This document shows, piece by piece, positions 56,071 to 56,798 of a stretch of DNA of 56,798 bases. Position 1 is the first letter of the stretch; each line of letters opens with the position of its first letter. Location of the stretch: NCBI RefSeq assembly GCF_027563465.1, contig NZ_JAPFQA010000024.1, positions 1 to 56,798 on the forward strand, written 5' to 3'. Made by a program: the position numbers and the translations under genes. The stretch comes from Mesorhizobium qingshengii (lineage in GTDB: Bacteria > Pseudomonadota > Alphaproteobacteria > Rhizobiales > Rhizobiaceae). A model generated the notes under the pieces. It was given only the letters and a program-made list of their open reading frames with translations, was not told where the DNA came from and made no database searches.

Positions 56071-56798
56071 ATGAGACGTATCCTGTTTGCCATTGCCTCA
56101 GTATTGTTTGTCTGTGCGTCGGCTAAAGCTGAGCTTTGTCAGTCATTTGTCGGAAGCACGATGAAGGGGCACAGGGAGGTTCCTACCGCCAACTGGCGTA
56201 CCGACTACCCAGTTAGGTATCCCAACCCTAAGGACATGCAGGCATGGGAGCGTTTCAACTTTGCCACTCAGCCCGTGGATTATATGAACGCGGTTCTGAA
56301 AAGCGCCCGAGATTCCTTTAGCCTCAAGGATCGCCGGTTGGTAGGCACTGGCAAAGAACCCTGGTGGATTTCGGAGTGGCTCGACTATGGAACATCGGGC
56401 CGAGAACCTCACATGGGTCTCACGAAAGAGCGCGGCCCGAACCCTGGTGATCTGTCTCAAACAAGTGCCGCTGGATATCAGGTCTGGGCCGTCGGGTTTT
56501 ACAACCTTCCGGGAGCCGTCGTTCTGGGAGACATCTTTGCCGAACCGTGCAATCCCTCCCTTCCGGTAGCGTTGAAGTTTCCCGCAGACACTGCCTCGGT
56601 GAAGTTTCTGTTCACAGACGCCTCAACGGACGACGTTGCCTATCTCAAGGACGCTCCTGAATTTGACGCGATTATCGATGCTGCGGGGTCAGGTAGCGAT
56701 TCTCGTCCCGTCGAACAGCGGTCGCTCCGAACTGTGCGTCTGCTACAGGTCGACATCGCAGTAAAAGACCCCAGAGCAACGGACACTGGCTGGGTATT
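56071..56798 (+). CDS. Secreted protein of unknown function, truncated by window end
   Basis: An open frame from the ATG at 56071, preceded by AGGAGG, to the last base, at least 242 codons with no stop. A signal peptide covers about residues 1-20 (ending ASAKAE). The mature part has many aromatic residues (AWERFNFATQPVDYM, EPWWISEWLDYG) and ends in view with RTVRLLQVDIAVKDPRATD. No family was recognised. It continues the AT-richer luxI-linked block and is probably periplasmic. Confidence 0.7.
   Translation, partial: MRRILFAIASVLFVCASAKAELCQSFVGSTMKGHREVPTANWRTDYPVRYPNPKDMQAWERFNFATQPVDYMNAVLKSARDSFSLKDRRLVGTGKEPWWISEWLDYGTSGREPHMGLTKERGPNPGDLSQTSAAGYQVWAVGFYNLPGAVVLGDIFAEPCNPSLPVALKFPADTASVKFLFTDASTDDVAYLKDAPEFDAIIDAAGSGSDSRPVEQRSLRTVRLLQVDIAVKDPRATDTGWV

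Noticed and set aside
1..56798. tRNA, rRNA, CRISPR arrays, intact insertion sequences or riboswitches
   Set aside because: No cloverleaf ends with a GTTCRA loop, regularly spaced repeats, intact transposase gene or known riboswitch core was seen; absence is by eye only, without covariance searches.

Overview
The window looks like chromosomal DNA of a rhizobium-type alphaproteobacterium (Hyphomicrobiales, most like Mesorhizobium). The grounds are the high G+C content, the cyclic beta-1,2-glucan synthase and exporter pair (ndvB/ndvA), a hut cluster of the formimidoylglutamate-deiminase type, an Azt-like zinc importer, and three dispersed palindromic repeats of a rhizobial type. The genus is inferred, not proven.

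Layout. 1-6.5 kb: methylated-amine catabolism. It holds the end of a corrinoid protein, an enolase-superfamily enzyme resembling hydroxyproline-betaine 2-epimerase, and a stachydrine/N-methylproline demethylase-like flavoprotein. Interspersed are two small secreted paralogues, a second enolase-superfamily protein with altered catalytic positions, and queF. 6.5-12.2 kb: a LacI regulator divergent from a PhyH-type dioxygenase, a MarR regulator divergent from a CopD-like membrane protein, and a GGDEF-EAL protein. 12.4-14.7 kb: threonine degradation (kbl-tdh). 14.8-21.2 kb: tyrosine/homogentisate catabolism (MarR regulator, hmgA, MBL hydrolase, fahA, small membrane protein, DinB protein, hppD, Lrp regulator). 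No GST-type maleylacetoacetate isomerase is present. 21.2-25.4 kb: sulfur-import genes and a zinc ABC importer with a candidate Zur box. 25.6-34.9 kb: ridA, a nested inverted-repeat element, and the histidine utilisation genes hutC-hutF / hutI-hutH-hutG-(secreted protein)-hutU, then hutD, with a perfect candidate HutC palindrome in the divergent promoter. 35.1-46.0 kb: ndvB (2862 aa) and ndvA. 46.1-49.4 kb: ccmC and three metabolic genes.

From about 49.4 kb the character changes. A roughly 208-bp gene-end fragment occurs twice as direct repeats around a 206-aa protein that is itself internally duplicated. A luxR-luxI quorum-sensing pair with a clear lux box follows. Beyond luxI the DNA is visibly richer in A+T. 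It encodes a 148-aa protein with ten cysteines in its last 33 residues, a two-haem c-type cytochrome, a 130-aa protein, a truncated tyrosine-recombinase end, a secreted eight-cysteine mini-protein, and a secreted protein that runs off the window. This looks like a horizontally acquired accessory module under quorum-sensing control. It is the best candidate for something undescribed here.

Operons are tight, with several ATGA or TAATG overlaps (hutF/hutC, hutI/hutH, hutH/hutG, secreted protein/hutU, aztA/aztB). Divergent gene pairs carry candidate operators for the neighbouring regulator. No tRNA, rRNA, CRISPR array or intact insertion sequence was seen.
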